A stretch of 64,000 nucleotides of DNA from a virus, in the IMG/VR virus record IMGVR_UViG_3300046750_000743, positions 41,416-105,415 of that record; one strand, written 5' to 3'. Numbering within the stretch: the first letter of the stretch is position 1; each line of letters begins with the position of its first letter. A program made the translations under genes and the position numbers. The notes beneath the pieces are model-generated. The model had not been told where the DNA came from. It searched no databases and was given only the letters and a program-made list of their open reading frames with translations. Below, one piece after another: positions 41,381 through 50,759 of this stretch.

Positions 41381-43195
41381 TCACCCGAAGAACTTAGAAA
41401 CGTCTGGGGCTGATTCCCAGAGCTTAGAGAGCTCGTCTGAGCTAGATGCCTCACGGCTGATGTTGCCGAGTGTCTTCACAGAAGCTTGACGAGTTCTCTT
41501 GCTTGGTCGGTAAGAGGCCTTCTTTGAAGTCTCCTTCTCCTCGCTATCGCCATCTTCTGTCTCGTCTGCATCTTCGTCATCTTCGTCATCTTCGTCAGAA
41601 GCGGTGAAGATTGAAGCAAGCTTAGGGTCGATCATGCCAAGGTCTGAAGCATCAAGACCCATAGGATCTTCTGCGACGATCTCTTCTTCGTCTGCTTCTA
41701 TCTCAAGGTCGGCGAGAACGTCAGCCATTGAGTGGTAAGCCTTCTTTGAAGTCTCCTTCTCTTCGGCTTCTTCTTCAGAAGCCTCTTCCTCAGATGCCTC
41801 TTCTTCCTTAGCCTTCTTCTTTGAAGTCTCTTTCTCTTCAGCTTCTTCCTCAGATGCTTCTTCTTCAGAAGCCTCTTCCTCAGATGCCTGACGCTCCATC
41901 TCAGCCATGTAATCAGAGAGTGCATTAGCAAGTCTCTCGATGCGGGCAATACGACGAGAAGTGCTTGCCTTCTTCTTTGAAGTCTCCTTCTCTTCGGCTT
42001 CTTCTTCAGATGCTTCTTCTTCAGAAGCCTCTTCCTGAGATGCCATGCGAACAGAGAGACTGCGGACTTTACGTGAGAGGCGAGCATTCGCGGCTTTAAG
42101 CATAGTCACTTCCTCCGCGAGAACTTCAGCGGCTTCTTCTCCAAAAGAGTCACCGAGTCCGACAGAAGCTTCTTCCCTAGAGAGGAAGCCGTCGAGGTCG
42201 CTGTCCATAGCGTTGAAAGCGTCCGCTGAACCTCCGAACTCTTCTGGGCTGATCATCCCATCCATGTCGAGGTCATACTCGTCAAAGATGCCATGTGCCA
42301 CAGGTTCGTCCATCATTGCCATGATGTCGTCCTCGTCTGCATCGAAGTCTTCCATACCCATATGGTCGTCCATACCCATATGGTCGTCCATACCCATATG
42401 ATCTTCCATACCCATATGGTCGTCCATCATTGCCATGATGTCGTCTTCATCTGCATCGAGATCTTCCATACCCATATGGTCGTCCATCATTGCCATGATG
42501 TCGTCTTCATCTGCATCGAGGTCGTCCATACCCATATGGTCTTCCATGCCCATGATGTCGTCTTCATCAGCATCGAAGTCTTCCATACCCATATGATCGT
42601 CCATCATTGCCATGATGTCGTCTTCATCTGCATCGAGATCTTCCATGCCCATATGGTCGTCCATACCCATATGGTCTTCCATACCCATATGGTGGTCCAT
42701 CATTGCCATGATGTCGTCTTCATCTGCATCGAGATCTTCCATACCCATATGGTGGTCGAGGCTAGCTACGCGAGTGTTAACCGCCTTATTTGGGAGATCC
42801 ATGAAGCGGAGTGCGAGGTCTTCAATCTCACGCTGAGACGCAGACTTGCCGAGACGAGACTCAGCAATCTTGATGCACTTGGCAGCCTTACGCTCCATAG
42901 CTTTACGGAGCTTTCGGTCACGGAGGCTAGCACTTCTTGAAGCGGGATGATCTGGCTCCCATCCGTAAGAAGCTGGTGCAGGACTGTCGCCGTAAGGACC
43001 TTTGCGTACACCCTCACCGAAATCTGATTCGATTCCATAGTCCTCAAGACTAGGCTGGTCTGCTGAAGCGGGGTGGCCGAAATCTTCCCAGCCGAGGTTG
43101 TCATAACCTGGGATAGCTGAGTTAGCACGGCGTGAACGGAGGTTCCTTCGGGCAGAAGAAGACCTCTGAGACTTAGAACGAGTATACCTAGACAT
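41381..43195 (-). CDS. Acidic repeat scaffold-like protein with two EF-hands
   Basis: Between the prohead protease and capsid genes, where a scaffold is expected. N-terminus basic (SRYTRSKSQRSSSARR), then eleven HMGM and six DADEDDIM repeats, then two canonical EF-hand loops (DLDMDGMISPEE and DSDLDGFLSREE, with D1, D3, D5, G6, E12 kept), then EEASEEEA/EEKETSKKKA repeats, and a short helical C-terminus (SDELSKLWESAPDVSKFF) like scaffold capsid-binding ends. I chose ATG 43195 after AAAGGAGTACCT; an ATG at 43210 has the RBS inside its coding part. 604 aa, rich in Met, His and Asp. Ca2+-dependent assembly is inferred. Confidence 0.65.
   Translation of the reverse strand: MSRYTRSKSQRSSSARRNLRSRRANSAIPGYDNLGWEDFGHPASADQPSLEDYGIESDFGEGVRKGPYGDSPAPASYGWEPDHPASRSASLRDRKLRKAMERKAAKCIKIAESRLGKSASQREIEDLALRFMDLPNKAVNTRVASLDHHMGMEDLDADEDDIMAMMDHHMGMEDHMGMDDHMGMEDLDADEDDIMAMMDDHMGMEDFDADEDDIMGMEDHMGMDDLDADEDDIMAMMDDHMGMEDLDADEDDIMAMMDDHMGMEDHMGMDDHMGMDDHMGMEDFDADEDDIMAMMDEPVAHGIFDEYDLDMDGMISPEEFGGSADAFNAMDSDLDGFLSREEASVGLGDSFGEEAAEVLAEEVTMLKAANARLSRKVRSLSVRMASQEEASEEEASEEEAEEKETSKKKASTSRRIARIERLANALSDYMAEMERQASEEEASEEEASEEEAEEKETSKKKAKEEEASEEEASEEEAEEKETSKKAYHSMADVLADLEIEADEEEIVAEDPMGLDASDLGMIDPKLASIFTASDEDDEDDEDADETEDGDSEEKETSKKASYRPSKRTRQASVKTLGNISREASSSDELSKLWESAPDVSKFFG
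42302..42765 (-). repeat. Tandem coding repeats in the scaffold-like gene
   Basis: Near-identical units (CATACCCATATGG, GTCGTCCATCATTGCCATGA on the plus strand) repeat in varied order, encoding HMGM(E/D)D and DADEDDIMAMMD. Strong DNA identity suggests recent expansion or recombination; copy number may vary between isolates. Confidence 0.9.
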
Positions 43196-43228
43196 AGGTA
43201 CTCCTTTCATTGGTTCAAGGGCAAGACT

Positions 43229-44587
43229 TTATCTCTGCCCGAAACTGTTAAGGGATAAAAGTTTTGAGATTCGAATAAGAGCGAAAGACTCTTTTTCTGA
43301 TAGTGTTTTACCATACACCTCTGAAGCTTTCTTCAGAAAGTCTTCCACAGAGGAATAGTTTTCGGCGTTCCCTATCTTACTAGCGACCTTATAGACACTA
43401 GAGGGTACATTGACACCGAAGTGGTTGTTGACCAAAGCTATGTTAAAGACCGCCTCTTGCTCTGAATTAGCAGTTCTTATGGAGAGGCCTAATGCTTTGA
43501 GATAATCTTCCGTGTTGATAGAGCCACCTTCTTTAATGATGGTGTCGTTCTGCTCAACGGTAGATTTGCTGATGGGGGGGTGTAGAGCTAACTGAGACTT
43601 TTCTTTCTTGATCTCAGTTTCCAGCTTCTTCTTGAATCTGTCGATAACAGCTTCTTCGTAGACAGCATCTAGCTTTTTTAGGAGGCCATCTGAGGGAGCT
43701 TTATCCTGACCCCCTTCGCCTTCTTCGCTATCTTCGTCCACTCCGAAAGCGGCGGTTACAAGGCTAGCTTTTTTTTCCAGCCACTTTTCAGGAATATCTA
43801 AAGTATTCCTTGCCACCGCACCAGGGAAAGCAGGAGTTGCAACCCAAGAAGCTTCAATGAAAGTGACACCTGCAGTTTCCCCGATATCTTCGTGTCCACA
43901 TAGCTCTGCAACCCTGTGTTTCACACCTTGTTCATCGAAGAAGGTGTTACCCTTCTCGTATTTGACGTGAGAGCACATTTCAGGCTCATCCGCGGCTACG
44001 TGTCCACATTTAGTGCAGATAGTAAAGTCCACAGAGCAACCCATTGACATAGAATTCATTTTGCCAGAGACAATCTGCTCAATGAGGTCTTTGTGCTTCT
44101 TGTTTGTTGCCACAAGGATGTCTACATATAAAGAGTCGCCTATGTCTCTAAGTACAGCGTCTATAATCTTACCTTTAGACAGCTCTTCAACCTGAACGTG
44201 TTCGACAAAGTTATGAGCTCCGATGAAGGTCTGGTACGACTTCTTAATAACACCTCTTGACCATGAGTCTAGGTTGTTATTGATGAACTTATCTGTGTCT
44301 TTAGAAATACGAAAGTCAGCGTACTTTCTATTGATAGTAACGCCACCCTCTTTAATAGACCCTGTTTTGGTGTTTGGGGGTGTGATGGCATCTACGGAAC
44401 AGACGATAGTTGCATGGGTAAGTAGATACTTGTCAGGGGTGAATTCTTCACCAAGTATATCTTCCGCCTTTGCTTTAAGAGACCTATTCATCTGCTTTGA
44501 ACCAGAAGCTACCCTGATCTTGTCCCATTCAGAACCCCCGAGTTGAGGAGTTACTACATTAGCTCTTGCATATCGTAAGAATGCCAT
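43229..44587 (-). CDS. Prohead maturation protease
   Basis: Resembles the phage prohead protease family (T4 gp21-type serine proteases): FIGAHNFVEHVQVEELSKGK followed by IIDAVLRDIGDSLYVDILVA, and GKMNSMSMGCSVDFTICTKC; candidate catalytic residues are H125 or H130 and a Ser in SMSMGCS (181/185). It contains a C-x2-C plus C-H cluster in the middle that may bind zinc. The C-terminal ~200 residues are an extra, acidic and helical region that may be a fused scaffold-like part. Sits upstream of scaffold and capsid genes. AAGGAG precedes the ATG. Confidence 0.8.
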   Translation of the reverse strand: MAFLRYARANVVTPQLGGSEWDKIRVASGSKQMNRSLKAKAEDILGEEFTPDKYLLTHATIVCSVDAITPPNTKTGSIKEGGVTINRKYADFRISKDTDKFINNNLDSWSRGVIKKSYQTFIGAHNFVEHVQVEELSKGKIIDAVLRDIGDSLYVDILVATNKKHKDLIEQIVSGKMNSMSMGCSVDFTICTKCGHVAADEPEMCSHVKYEKGNTFFDEQGVKHRVAELCGHEDIGETAGVTFIEASWVATPAFPGAVARNTLDIPEKWLEKKASLVTAAFGVDEDSEEGEGGQDKAPSDGLLKKLDAVYEEAVIDRFKKKLETEIKKEKSQLALHPPISKSTVEQNDTIIKEGGSINTEDYLKALGLSIRTANSEQEAVFNIALVNNHFGVNVPSSVYKVASKIGNAENYSSVEDFLKKASEVYGKTLSEKESFALIRISKLLSLNSFGQR

Positions 44588-44589
44588 CT

Positions 44590-47361
44590 TTAGACTCCTT
44601 CAACATCTGTGGTTTTGATGATAAAGAGACAGTTTCTGCAAGCGAACAATTTATCACTTACTCCATCTCTTCTTTTGTATATAGAACGGTTCATCTGCGT
44701 CCTGCAACGAGGGCAATTCGGCATCTTAGGGTCTTCCCCTTTACAGAGCCTGTACTTTCGACCGCGTTGAGCCCAATAGATAGCTTTCTTCACATGCTTA
44801 GAGGCTACTGTCTTAGCAAGTCTGGTAGTAACAGGCACTGCCTCTGACTCCCCGTTCAGGGAATCGCCTTTATTCAATATCTTCGCGTCATTAGAGGTAT
44901 CTATAATAAGTTCTTCTACGGGTTGCCTTTTCGTGCCGTGAGGATAACCCACGTCCACCATACCGATAGCGGGATAAACTGCTACGACTACACCAGGCTG
45001 GCTAGAGTTTCCTTCCCAGAAAGTATACACACGCATACCCTTCTTGAAAGACTTCGCTCTTTCTTGATAGTCTATATAGACAGTTGATTTTTTGTGCATT
45101 GAAACACCTCCGCAACTATTACGACCTTCAATAAAAGGTTTATTAAAAATAGATGCCTTCTTAGCTGGTGGGTTCAAGTCCATCATGTCGGACATGAGTT
45201 TTTTCAGGGCTTCTATTTCTTCAAGCTTCTTCTTGCCCTCTAGTCCTCGTATCCTGTTCATCTTACGCATGATGTCCTCGATTCCATTGATAGGGTAACC
45301 TTGCGTTTTCAAGTTTTTCAAGTTGAGAGCTCTCAACTCAGTGAAGAAAAAGTTTCTATACTCTTCCTTCTCTTCCTTTGTAACTCGCGTCCCGTCTTTA
45401 TGTTTACTATCGAGCAAGACGCTAAAGAATTCGTCCTTGTTCTTCTTGAGTACGTCAGCCAGCTCTTTGTTCTTTCGAGCGGGTCTTTTCTTCTTTTTTG
45501 ACTTCAGGGCTTGGAAGGAAGTCTGCACATCCAAGAAGTTCTTTGTTAAAGAGTCCCTCAAAGAGTTTTTCAATGAGTCCGTGACAGGGTTTGGACACTT
45601 AGACATATCGTCGAGTTCTTCACCCGCTACGCCCGCCGCTACGTTAGATGGGGTGTTAGGGCAGTAGTTGCTGTTGAAAGTATCCTTATAGCCTGAATAA
45701 GGGTTGTCCATTCCTCCCGCCCCTAGAACTTTTAACCACTGATCCTCAGGCAACTCCCTCAGATTGTTCTCTACAACCTGCCTCATCTCTTCATTTGAAA
45801 GGTCGGATCTTGATACATTAGAGACCAGCTCCACTACACCTTCATTCTCCTTAGCAAGCTCAAGAAGATCCTTGTCTACAGGAGAGAATCCGTCCAAAGG
45901 CTCTTCTTCATTGAGTAGGCGGACAGTGTTTAGAGCAGACTCTGATTCTCGAACGATCATCATCTGCCTCTCTGCCTCCTTTTTCTCCGCGTCTGTGGAA
46001 GAAGGACTCTCTAGGATATCAATAAGGTCTTCCTTCTGTGCCGACAGCTTCTTTGCTGCGACATCTCTCTGCTCTTTGCTGAAAGAGTTGAACTTAGTCC
46101 TCTGCTGAGATCCAACTTCCCTCTTATATTCTTCTAAGAACACAGGATCTGCATTGAGCCGAGGGGGGGAGAAGCCGAAAGTGGGGTTCTCTACTACTTC
46201 CTCTTTCATAGCTTTGAGAGCTAAGAGCTTCCCTAGTGACTTAGGATAGTCGGGGTCATCTTTGCTTATAGACTCCAGCTCGCTGATCTGGTCTTCTATG
46301 TAAGTGTTGAGCTCTGCGGGATCTTCAACCTTCGATATTAAATCCGCTCCCATTGACGAATAGGATTCAGATAGCTCCTTAGACTGCTCCGCATCGAAAT
46401 CAGGGATGTCCTTAACCGCCTCTGTGAGAGCTTTACGGTAACCCTCTTGAGTGCTTTTAATGTTAAGGGTTAAGATATCTTTCTGGTCTTGAAGATCTTC
46501 TATCGAGTCTTCTATTTCTCTCTTCTTGGACTCAGATATCCCAGATTTACTCAGGTCTTCTTTGAGCTCTTTTATTTGACTCTCCAGATCCTCATTGGCC
46601 TTAATGGAGATCGTGTCAATAGATTGGGTTAAAGTGTCCAGAATTGAGTCCCTACTCTTTTCCGCTTTCTCATCTTCCTTCAGCAGTTCCTGTTGAACGA
46701 ACTCCCTCCTGCTCTTATCTTTCTTATCTAGGGCAGAAGAAAGGGGGTTGGCGTCATCTGAATGCACTTCAGATAACTCCTCAACGTCAATAAGTTCATC
46801 AATGTCAATGAACTCAAGGTCGTCGTCGTCTTTCGGCTTGATCTCTTTTTTGACCTTCTCTTTGACCTTCTCTTTGACCTTCTTCACGTACTTACGTTTC
46901 TTCTTACGCTCCGCTTTCTTAGGGGGCTCTGGCTCACCCTCCTTTTCGAGTTCGTCCTGAGACTCTAGGAGGATAGCTAAAGACTCTCTAAGCACCCTCT
47001 CTTCAACGAGGGACATGTTCGAGACATCACGCCCTTTAGAAACACGTTCAAGTAAGTCGAGTTGCTCCTCGTTAAGGTCGTCAAGGGGGTTGTCGTCGTC
47101 ATCCTCTTTTTTTTTATCCGAAGGCAACGACTTCAATGCCTTTGCGTAATCTTTCTGGGCCTGAGGGACACTTCTATTGTATGCCGTGCTGAAAGAGATG
47201 CTCTTACCGCTATCGGGGTCTTTGTAGCTTTTATTTTTTAACGATTCTCTCGCTTTGGCTATGTCCCCCTTAGAAGCAGATGTCTTCAGGATAGCAGTTA
47301 CCTCACTAAGTAAATTTTGAGATTCTCTCAGCTCTGTAAGTATATTTCGATACGGATTCAT
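44590..47361 (-). CDS. Large coiled-coil protein with C-terminal zinc-ribbon domain
   Basis: 923 aa. The first ~650 residues are charged, mainly coiled coil, with a KEKVKEKVKKEIK stretch encoded by a 12-bp tandem repeat (near 46851-46880) and an acidic DDDDLEFIDIDELIDVEEL patch. The last ~200 residues hold a beta-rich segment (MRVYTFWEGNSSQPGVVVAV, YPHGTKRQPVEEL) and a zinc ribbon (CPRCRTQMNRSIYK, then CRNCLFIIK). I recall this C-terminal domain from phage structural proteins. Two bases separate it from the protease start, implying coupling. Function unknown. Confidence 0.6.
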   Translation of the reverse strand: MNPYRNILTELRESQNLLSEVTAILKTSASKGDIAKARESLKNKSYKDPDSGKSISFSTAYNRSVPQAQKDYAKALKSLPSDKKKEDDDDNPLDDLNEEQLDLLERVSKGRDVSNMSLVEERVLRESLAILLESQDELEKEGEPEPPKKAERKKKRKYVKKVKEKVKEKVKKEIKPKDDDDLEFIDIDELIDVEELSEVHSDDANPLSSALDKKDKSRREFVQQELLKEDEKAEKSRDSILDTLTQSIDTISIKANEDLESQIKELKEDLSKSGISESKKREIEDSIEDLQDQKDILTLNIKSTQEGYRKALTEAVKDIPDFDAEQSKELSESYSSMGADLISKVEDPAELNTYIEDQISELESISKDDPDYPKSLGKLLALKAMKEEVVENPTFGFSPPRLNADPVFLEEYKREVGSQQRTKFNSFSKEQRDVAAKKLSAQKEDLIDILESPSSTDAEKKEAERQMMIVRESESALNTVRLLNEEEPLDGFSPVDKDLLELAKENEGVVELVSNVSRSDLSNEEMRQVVENNLRELPEDQWLKVLGAGGMDNPYSGYKDTFNSNYCPNTPSNVAAGVAGEELDDMSKCPNPVTDSLKNSLRDSLTKNFLDVQTSFQALKSKKKKRPARKNKELADVLKKNKDEFFSVLLDSKHKDGTRVTKEEKEEYRNFFFTELRALNLKNLKTQGYPINGIEDIMRKMNRIRGLEGKKKLEEIEALKKLMSDMMDLNPPAKKASIFNKPFIEGRNSCGGVSMHKKSTVYIDYQERAKSFKKGMRVYTFWEGNSSQPGVVVAVYPAIGMVDVGYPHGTKRQPVEELIIDTSNDAKILNKGDSLNGESEAVPVTTRLAKTVASKHVKKAIYWAQRGRKYRLCKGEDPKMPNCPRCRTQMNRSIYKRRDGVSDKLFACRNCLFIIKTTDVEGV

Positions 47362-47371
47362 ATTTTACTCC

Positions 47372-48019
47372 TCAGAGATACCTTCGACTACTCATCTTCC
47401 TGTCTCTCCTAGAAAGGTGAGGGTCTCCGCCGTCACCTCGCCCCAAGCCTTCAAGGTCACGGTCGCCTGTGTTGTACCGATTCTCCCTAAGATCTTTTCT
47501 CGGCGGTTTCTTCTTTGGGTCCCTGCGAACAAGGGAAGCGATTGCCTCATCTTCTTTTTCCACTTCACTTTTAGTGGCTCTCTTCGCGAGATCTCTGAGG
47601 TTAGAAAAAGAAACACCACTATACCCACTACAAAAATGTCGCTGTGAACTTAGTCTCTCAACCCTAGCAAGTTTCCTGACATCAAAACACAGCGGGGCAA
47701 ACTCCTTGCGGATAGCTCGGAGAGCTTGAGCGACGAGGAGATAGTTCTCGTCACTGTCGTCATCTAACCAAGACCCCTGCAAGTCCCTGATATCTTGAGC
47801 TTTCCCATCAAGAATTTCCGCGTACTCACGGTCTTTGTCGAGAGAAACTGCTTCTTCAAACAGTGCCTCTATCGTAAGGAAGTGCTTTCTGATACAATCA
47901 GGGCATCTCTTCCTGACATTATTCAAATGGTCTTCGAGGAGAGACATCTGTTTACAGGTCTCCCTGAGATTGAACAAAGGTGACATTATTGGTAATAGAC
48001 CCATATCTTTCTCAGACAT
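47372..48019 (-). CDS. Conserved-type phage structural-region protein
   Basis: 215 aa. N-terminal 120 residues are helical with MSLLEDHLNNVRKRCPDCIR (possible zinc pair) and LDGKAQDIRDLQGSWLDD, a motif common in uncharacterised phage proteins near head genes. The C-terminal ~60 residues are very basic and Arg/Asp-rich, ending SRRDRKMSSRRYL. Probable virion protein; RBS AAGGAG pairs with its leader. Confidence 0.55.
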   Translation of the reverse strand: MSEKDMGLLPIMSPLFNLRETCKQMSLLEDHLNNVRKRCPDCIRKHFLTIEALFEEAVSLDKDREYAEILDGKAQDIRDLQGSWLDDDSDENYLLVAQALRAIRKEFAPLCFDVRKLARVERLSSQRHFCSGYSGVSFSNLRDLAKRATKSEVEKEDEAIASLVRRDPKKKPPRKDLRENRYNTGDRDLEGLGRGDGGDPHLSRRDRKMSSRRYL

Positions 48020-48023
48020 ATCG

Positions 48024-48052
48024 AAGCTCCTTTTCTTGCAGTGTAGGAACTT
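48024..48052 (-). promoter_or_regulatory. RBS-pairing hairpin before 48019 start
   Basis: Minus-strand AAGTTCCT (48052-48045) can pair with AGGAGCTT (48031-48024), 8 bp with one G-U, 13-nt loop; the second arm is the RBS. Confidence 0.45.
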
Positions 48053-48056
48053 TATC

Positions 48057-48072
48057 TTATAAATGAACTATT
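48057..48072 (-). promoter_or_regulatory. Candidate late promoter element
   Basis: Minus strand AATAGTTCATTTATAA, 38 nt before the start at 48019, in the divergent gap to the RuvC-like gene. Confidence 0.5.
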
Positions 48073-48096
48073 GCCCATAAAAACAGAGAGGTTGAT

Positions 48097-48747
48097 ATGA
48101 TACTAGGACTAGACCCAAGTCTAAGGAACTTCGGCTGGACGCTTATCCGCGATGACGGGAGCTTCCTCGACAAAGGAACAATGAAGACAGAGGCTTCTGA
48201 AGTCTTTGTAACAAGGTACATGTACCTTAGGGATGGATTGAAAGAACTGATTCGAGAGATAAGAGAGAAATATCCGAATGATGCGATGAGGGTAGGTATT
48301 GAGTCCCCTATCTTCAATGACCTTTATAGTGAAGGGATGTATGGTCTATTTCTCTATAGCAATGAAGCCCTCATGCTCGAAAAGGTAGATACGGTTTATC
48401 TTTCACCCAATCAAGTCAAAGCCCACGCCGCCGCTTTTCTTAATCGACCCAAAGGTTGGAAGATGGGTAAAGGCGATATGGTAGATGCCGCAAAGCAAGC
48501 TACCGAAGGTCAAGGGGCTAAGAGATGGAATAACCACCAAGCTGATGCCTTTTGGGTAGCCCGAGCCGCGAGTCGTTTTTGGCTTTTGGTTGAAGAAAAG
48601 ATCACAGTTGATGATCTATCTGACCTAGAGCGGAGGCACTTCACTTCTTTAGAACGTTACGTGCGGGGCAAGAAGACAGGTAAAGTGAAGCGTAAGGGGA
48701 TCACACACAAAGAGGATGACCGTTTCTTTAGATGGTCTGAGTCTTAA
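48097..48747 (+). CDS. RuvC-like Holliday-junction resolvase
   Basis: RNase H-fold endonuclease with acidic residues at the expected places: D6 in LGLDPSLRNFGW, E69 in VGIESPIFN, and the NNHQADAFWVARAA motif (H147, D150). The 216-aa length exceeds bacterial RuvC (~173 aa) by a basic C-terminal tail. Would cut branched recombination or packaging intermediates. An isolated plus-strand gene within the minus-strand virion block; GAGAGGTTGAT precedes the ATG. Confidence 0.88.
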   Translation: MILGLDPSLRNFGWTLIRDDGSFLDKGTMKTEASEVFVTRYMYLRDGLKELIREIREKYPNDAMRVGIESPIFNDLYSEGMYGLFLYSNEALMLEKVDTVYLSPNQVKAHAAAFLNRPKGWKMGKGDMVDAAKQATEGQGAKRWNNHQADAFWVARAASRFWLLVEEKITVDDLSDLERRHFTSLERYVRGKKTGKVKRKGITHKEDDRFFRWSES

Positions 48748-48887
48748 CCTTACGAGCAGACCATTAGGCGGAGGTACTTCTTGGTTTTTCCAAATCGTAT
48801 CACGAACCAGATCAAATCTATTTGACTTACTCTTCTGATCCACGTCTTTGACGTTCTATCTCTCCAACTATATCTCTCGTAGTTCCC
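48748..48887 (-). pseudogene. Intergenic stretch with a protein-like frame broken by two TAG codons
   Basis: Between the RuvC stop and the 49763 gene's stop, the minus strand reads YEYIRELREI, TAG, LER, TAG, NVKDVDQKSKSNRFDLVRDT and on to PPPNGLLVRL. A GTG at 48843 could open the last part. Composition looks protein-like, so this may be the decayed end of a gene. No strong RBS; weak call. Confidence 0.25.
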
Positions 48888-49763
48888 TTATGTATTCATA
48901 GAGGCCGCTTGAAGAACACGCTCAATATCTTCTTCTAGACTTCTTCTCAGGTCGCTTTTAATATCAAAAGAGAGTAAAAGTGGCGTCCGTGTGTCTTCGT
49001 CGGTAGTCACCTGAACTTCGGCTCTCAGGTAGCCCTGTCTTCCAGATGGGGGAGGGTCATAGTTAAGATAAACATCTGGGTCAAACCGCATTTTCTTCCT
49101 CGCCTTTAGGAGGAGGTTGAGGAAGTCTTCATAAGATAAATTTCTCCCCCCAACCTCTAGCGATTTAGGGAGGACTCTATCAGGGTTGAGTAGGATTGAC
49201 ATATCTAATATGTCATAAACCCCTCCCATGTCTTCAACTCTCTCTTCGATTTGGTCGAAGTACCAATCCAAGAGATGTTCAGCCGCCTTAGTTTTGGCGG
49301 TGCGGGAAACCCTACTAGGTATATGTGACGAGAGGGGGAGTTCCTTTCGATACAATTTGATAGCTGTTGTTACAAGATTAGAGAACCCCTTAACACCTCG
49401 CGGCCGACTCCAATTTCCTTTGATCATGAGTCTAGCTTGGTTGGTAATGATACTATCAATCATGCTTTGCAGACGGTCTTGACCTTTGTTGATGGCGTAC
49501 TGTCGGATCTCTTCTACTACATGAGCCTCGTTCGCAACCTTAAGCTTGGCCTCTACGCTTTGTCCGATTTCGGCAACCACCTGCTTCAAGTTAAAGCCCT
49601 TTGCTTTCCTATAGGCTCTTTTTAAATTCCCTGCTAGAAGCTCTATGAAGAAAGGGTGGTCTTCCAACTCGGTGTTGACTAGTATATATCTTTTAAGTTC
49701 ATCTTCTCTATTTTCGATCTCATCGAGGATTATATCTTTTACGTGTCCTGCTTTTCTGTTCAT
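48888..49763 (-). CDS. Hypothetical protein (291 aa)
   Basis: Mostly helical and charged N-terminal two thirds (HVVEEIRQYAINKGQDRLQS), with a beta-rich C-terminal third. No family recognised. Position between structural genes suggests a virion component. GTGGGC precedes the ATG. Confidence 0.5.
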   Translation of the reverse strand: MNRKAGHVKDIILDEIENREDELKRYILVNTELEDHPFFIELLAGNLKRAYRKAKGFNLKQVVAEIGQSVEAKLKVANEAHVVEEIRQYAINKGQDRLQSMIDSIITNQARLMIKGNWSRPRGVKGFSNLVTTAIKLYRKELPLSSHIPSRVSRTAKTKAAEHLLDWYFDQIEERVEDMGGVYDILDMSILLNPDRVLPKSLEVGGRNLSYEDFLNLLLKARKKMRFDPDVYLNYDPPPSGRQGYLRAEVQVTTDEDTRTPLLLSFDIKSDLRRSLEEDIERVLQAASMNT

Positions 49764-49811
49764 CTTATGCCCACATAGGTTAGTGTGTTTCTTGGAGAGT
49801 TTTCGTTAATT

Positions 49812-50168
49812 TCACTTCTTACTTAAGTGTGAGATCACAGTCTTGATTATTGAATTAGTGGGTGTGAACTCAATGTCCACCCATCTGATATTGGGGTGAG
49901 AGGCCACATAACTTAAGATGCCAGACCAAGACTTTTTTGCTTTCTTCGCGAAGTCCTCGTCGCAATCCGAATACATCAAAAAAAAGTCACCGTATCCCTT
50001 CACAGAAAACCTCAAGTGGAAAATCCCTTTAGTTTCCGTTTCTTCAATTCGACGATAAGTCACGCCTCGAATTGAAGCTAGTACCTTTACGGTGTAATTT
50101 ACTTCTAACGTCGTATTTATCTTGTCGAACTCTTGCCAATGCCCGATCCCTGGTAGTGATTTTCTCAA
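49812..50168 (-). CDS. Hypothetical protein (118 aa) with TTG start
   Basis: The only start codon well placed after AAAGGAGACAAAA is a TTG at 50168, a rare choice in this window. Product is small, mixed alpha/beta (GDFFLMYSDCDEDFAKKAKK). No family recognised. TTG starts reduce initiation, suggesting low dosage. Confidence 0.5.
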   Translation of the reverse strand: MRKSLPGIGHWQEFDKINTTLEVNYTVKVLASIRGVTYRRIEETETKGIFHLRFSVKGYGDFFLMYSDCDEDFAKKAKKSWSGILSYVASHPNIRWVDIEFTPTNSIIKTVISHLSKK

Positions 50169-50198
50169 TTTTGTCTCCTTTCAAAACCTATTATATAT

Positions 50199-50756
50199 TT
50201 AGAATTTCAGGTCGAGTCCTAATTTACCATCCACAGGAGTTTTACAACAGACCCCAACAAGGAGAGCTAGTGTCCCTCCCGTTTTGGCTAGGAGACGGGC
50301 GTCCGTGTCGTTGCAGAGAACTCCATTCTCGGACACTTTAAGATTATCATTTAGAGCGTAATTCGCAGGGATGGTACGGTCTCCATTTACGTCAAGATTG
50401 AATCTCTCAAATTGAGAAAATAGAAATCTCCCGCCTCCCATAATCATGGTCAAGACAGATGCCCCTGAAGCAGATGCTAGGGCTCCTCTTTGCTGGTAGG
50501 ATGTGAAGTTCCTATAGTTGCTTTGCCTTGCGTTTGAGTAATCTTCACTGCCGTACATCAAAAAACCCGTAGCGTACACACCGTCTGCGAGTTCCACGGT
50601 GAACTCAGAAGCACTGTTTTCATTTTCAGCATACTTCACCCAATAGCCAGCTTTCCACCCTGTGCTTCTTAGGGTCGCCCCTGCGGTGACGGGGCATCTG
50701 TCACCGTGCTTCATTACTATGAGGTCTTCGCTTGTAAGATTAAGATCTGTAGACAT
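50199..50756 (-). CDS. Putative virion structural protein
   Basis: 185 aa, beta-rich, Gly/Ser/Ala-rich, hydrophobic patches (SVLTMIMGGGRFLFSQFERF, LALLVGVCCKTPV) without a clear transmembrane segment. AAGGATAGAAA precedes the ATG, 3 bp after the coiled-coil gene. May be a minor tail or capsid protein; family not recognised. Confidence 0.5.
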   Translation of the reverse strand: MSTDLNLTSEDLIVMKHGDRCPVTAGATLRSTGWKAGYWVKYAENENSASEFTVELADGVYATGFLMYGSEDYSNARQSNYRNFTSYQQRGALASASGASVLTMIMGGGRFLFSQFERFNLDVNGDRTIPANYALNDNLKVSENGVLCNDTDARLLAKTGGTLALLVGVCCKTPVDGKLGLDLKF

Positions 50757-50759
50757 TTT

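Noticed and set aside
42302-42765. Dense direct repeats that could be taken for a CRISPR array
   Set aside because: They are continuous coding repeats in one frame, vary in order and length, and have no unique spacers or cas genes nearby.
42293-42940. 215-codon plus-strand frame antisense to the repeats
   Set aside because: Its His/Met/Val-rich sequence is a mirror of the repeat coding and has no RBS or context; the minus-strand gene explains the region.
48748-48887. Phage-wide TAG reassignment as explanation for the in-frame TAGs
   Set aside because: TAG is used as an ordinary stop for other genes, for example at 1244-1246, 3047-3049 and 27522-27524.
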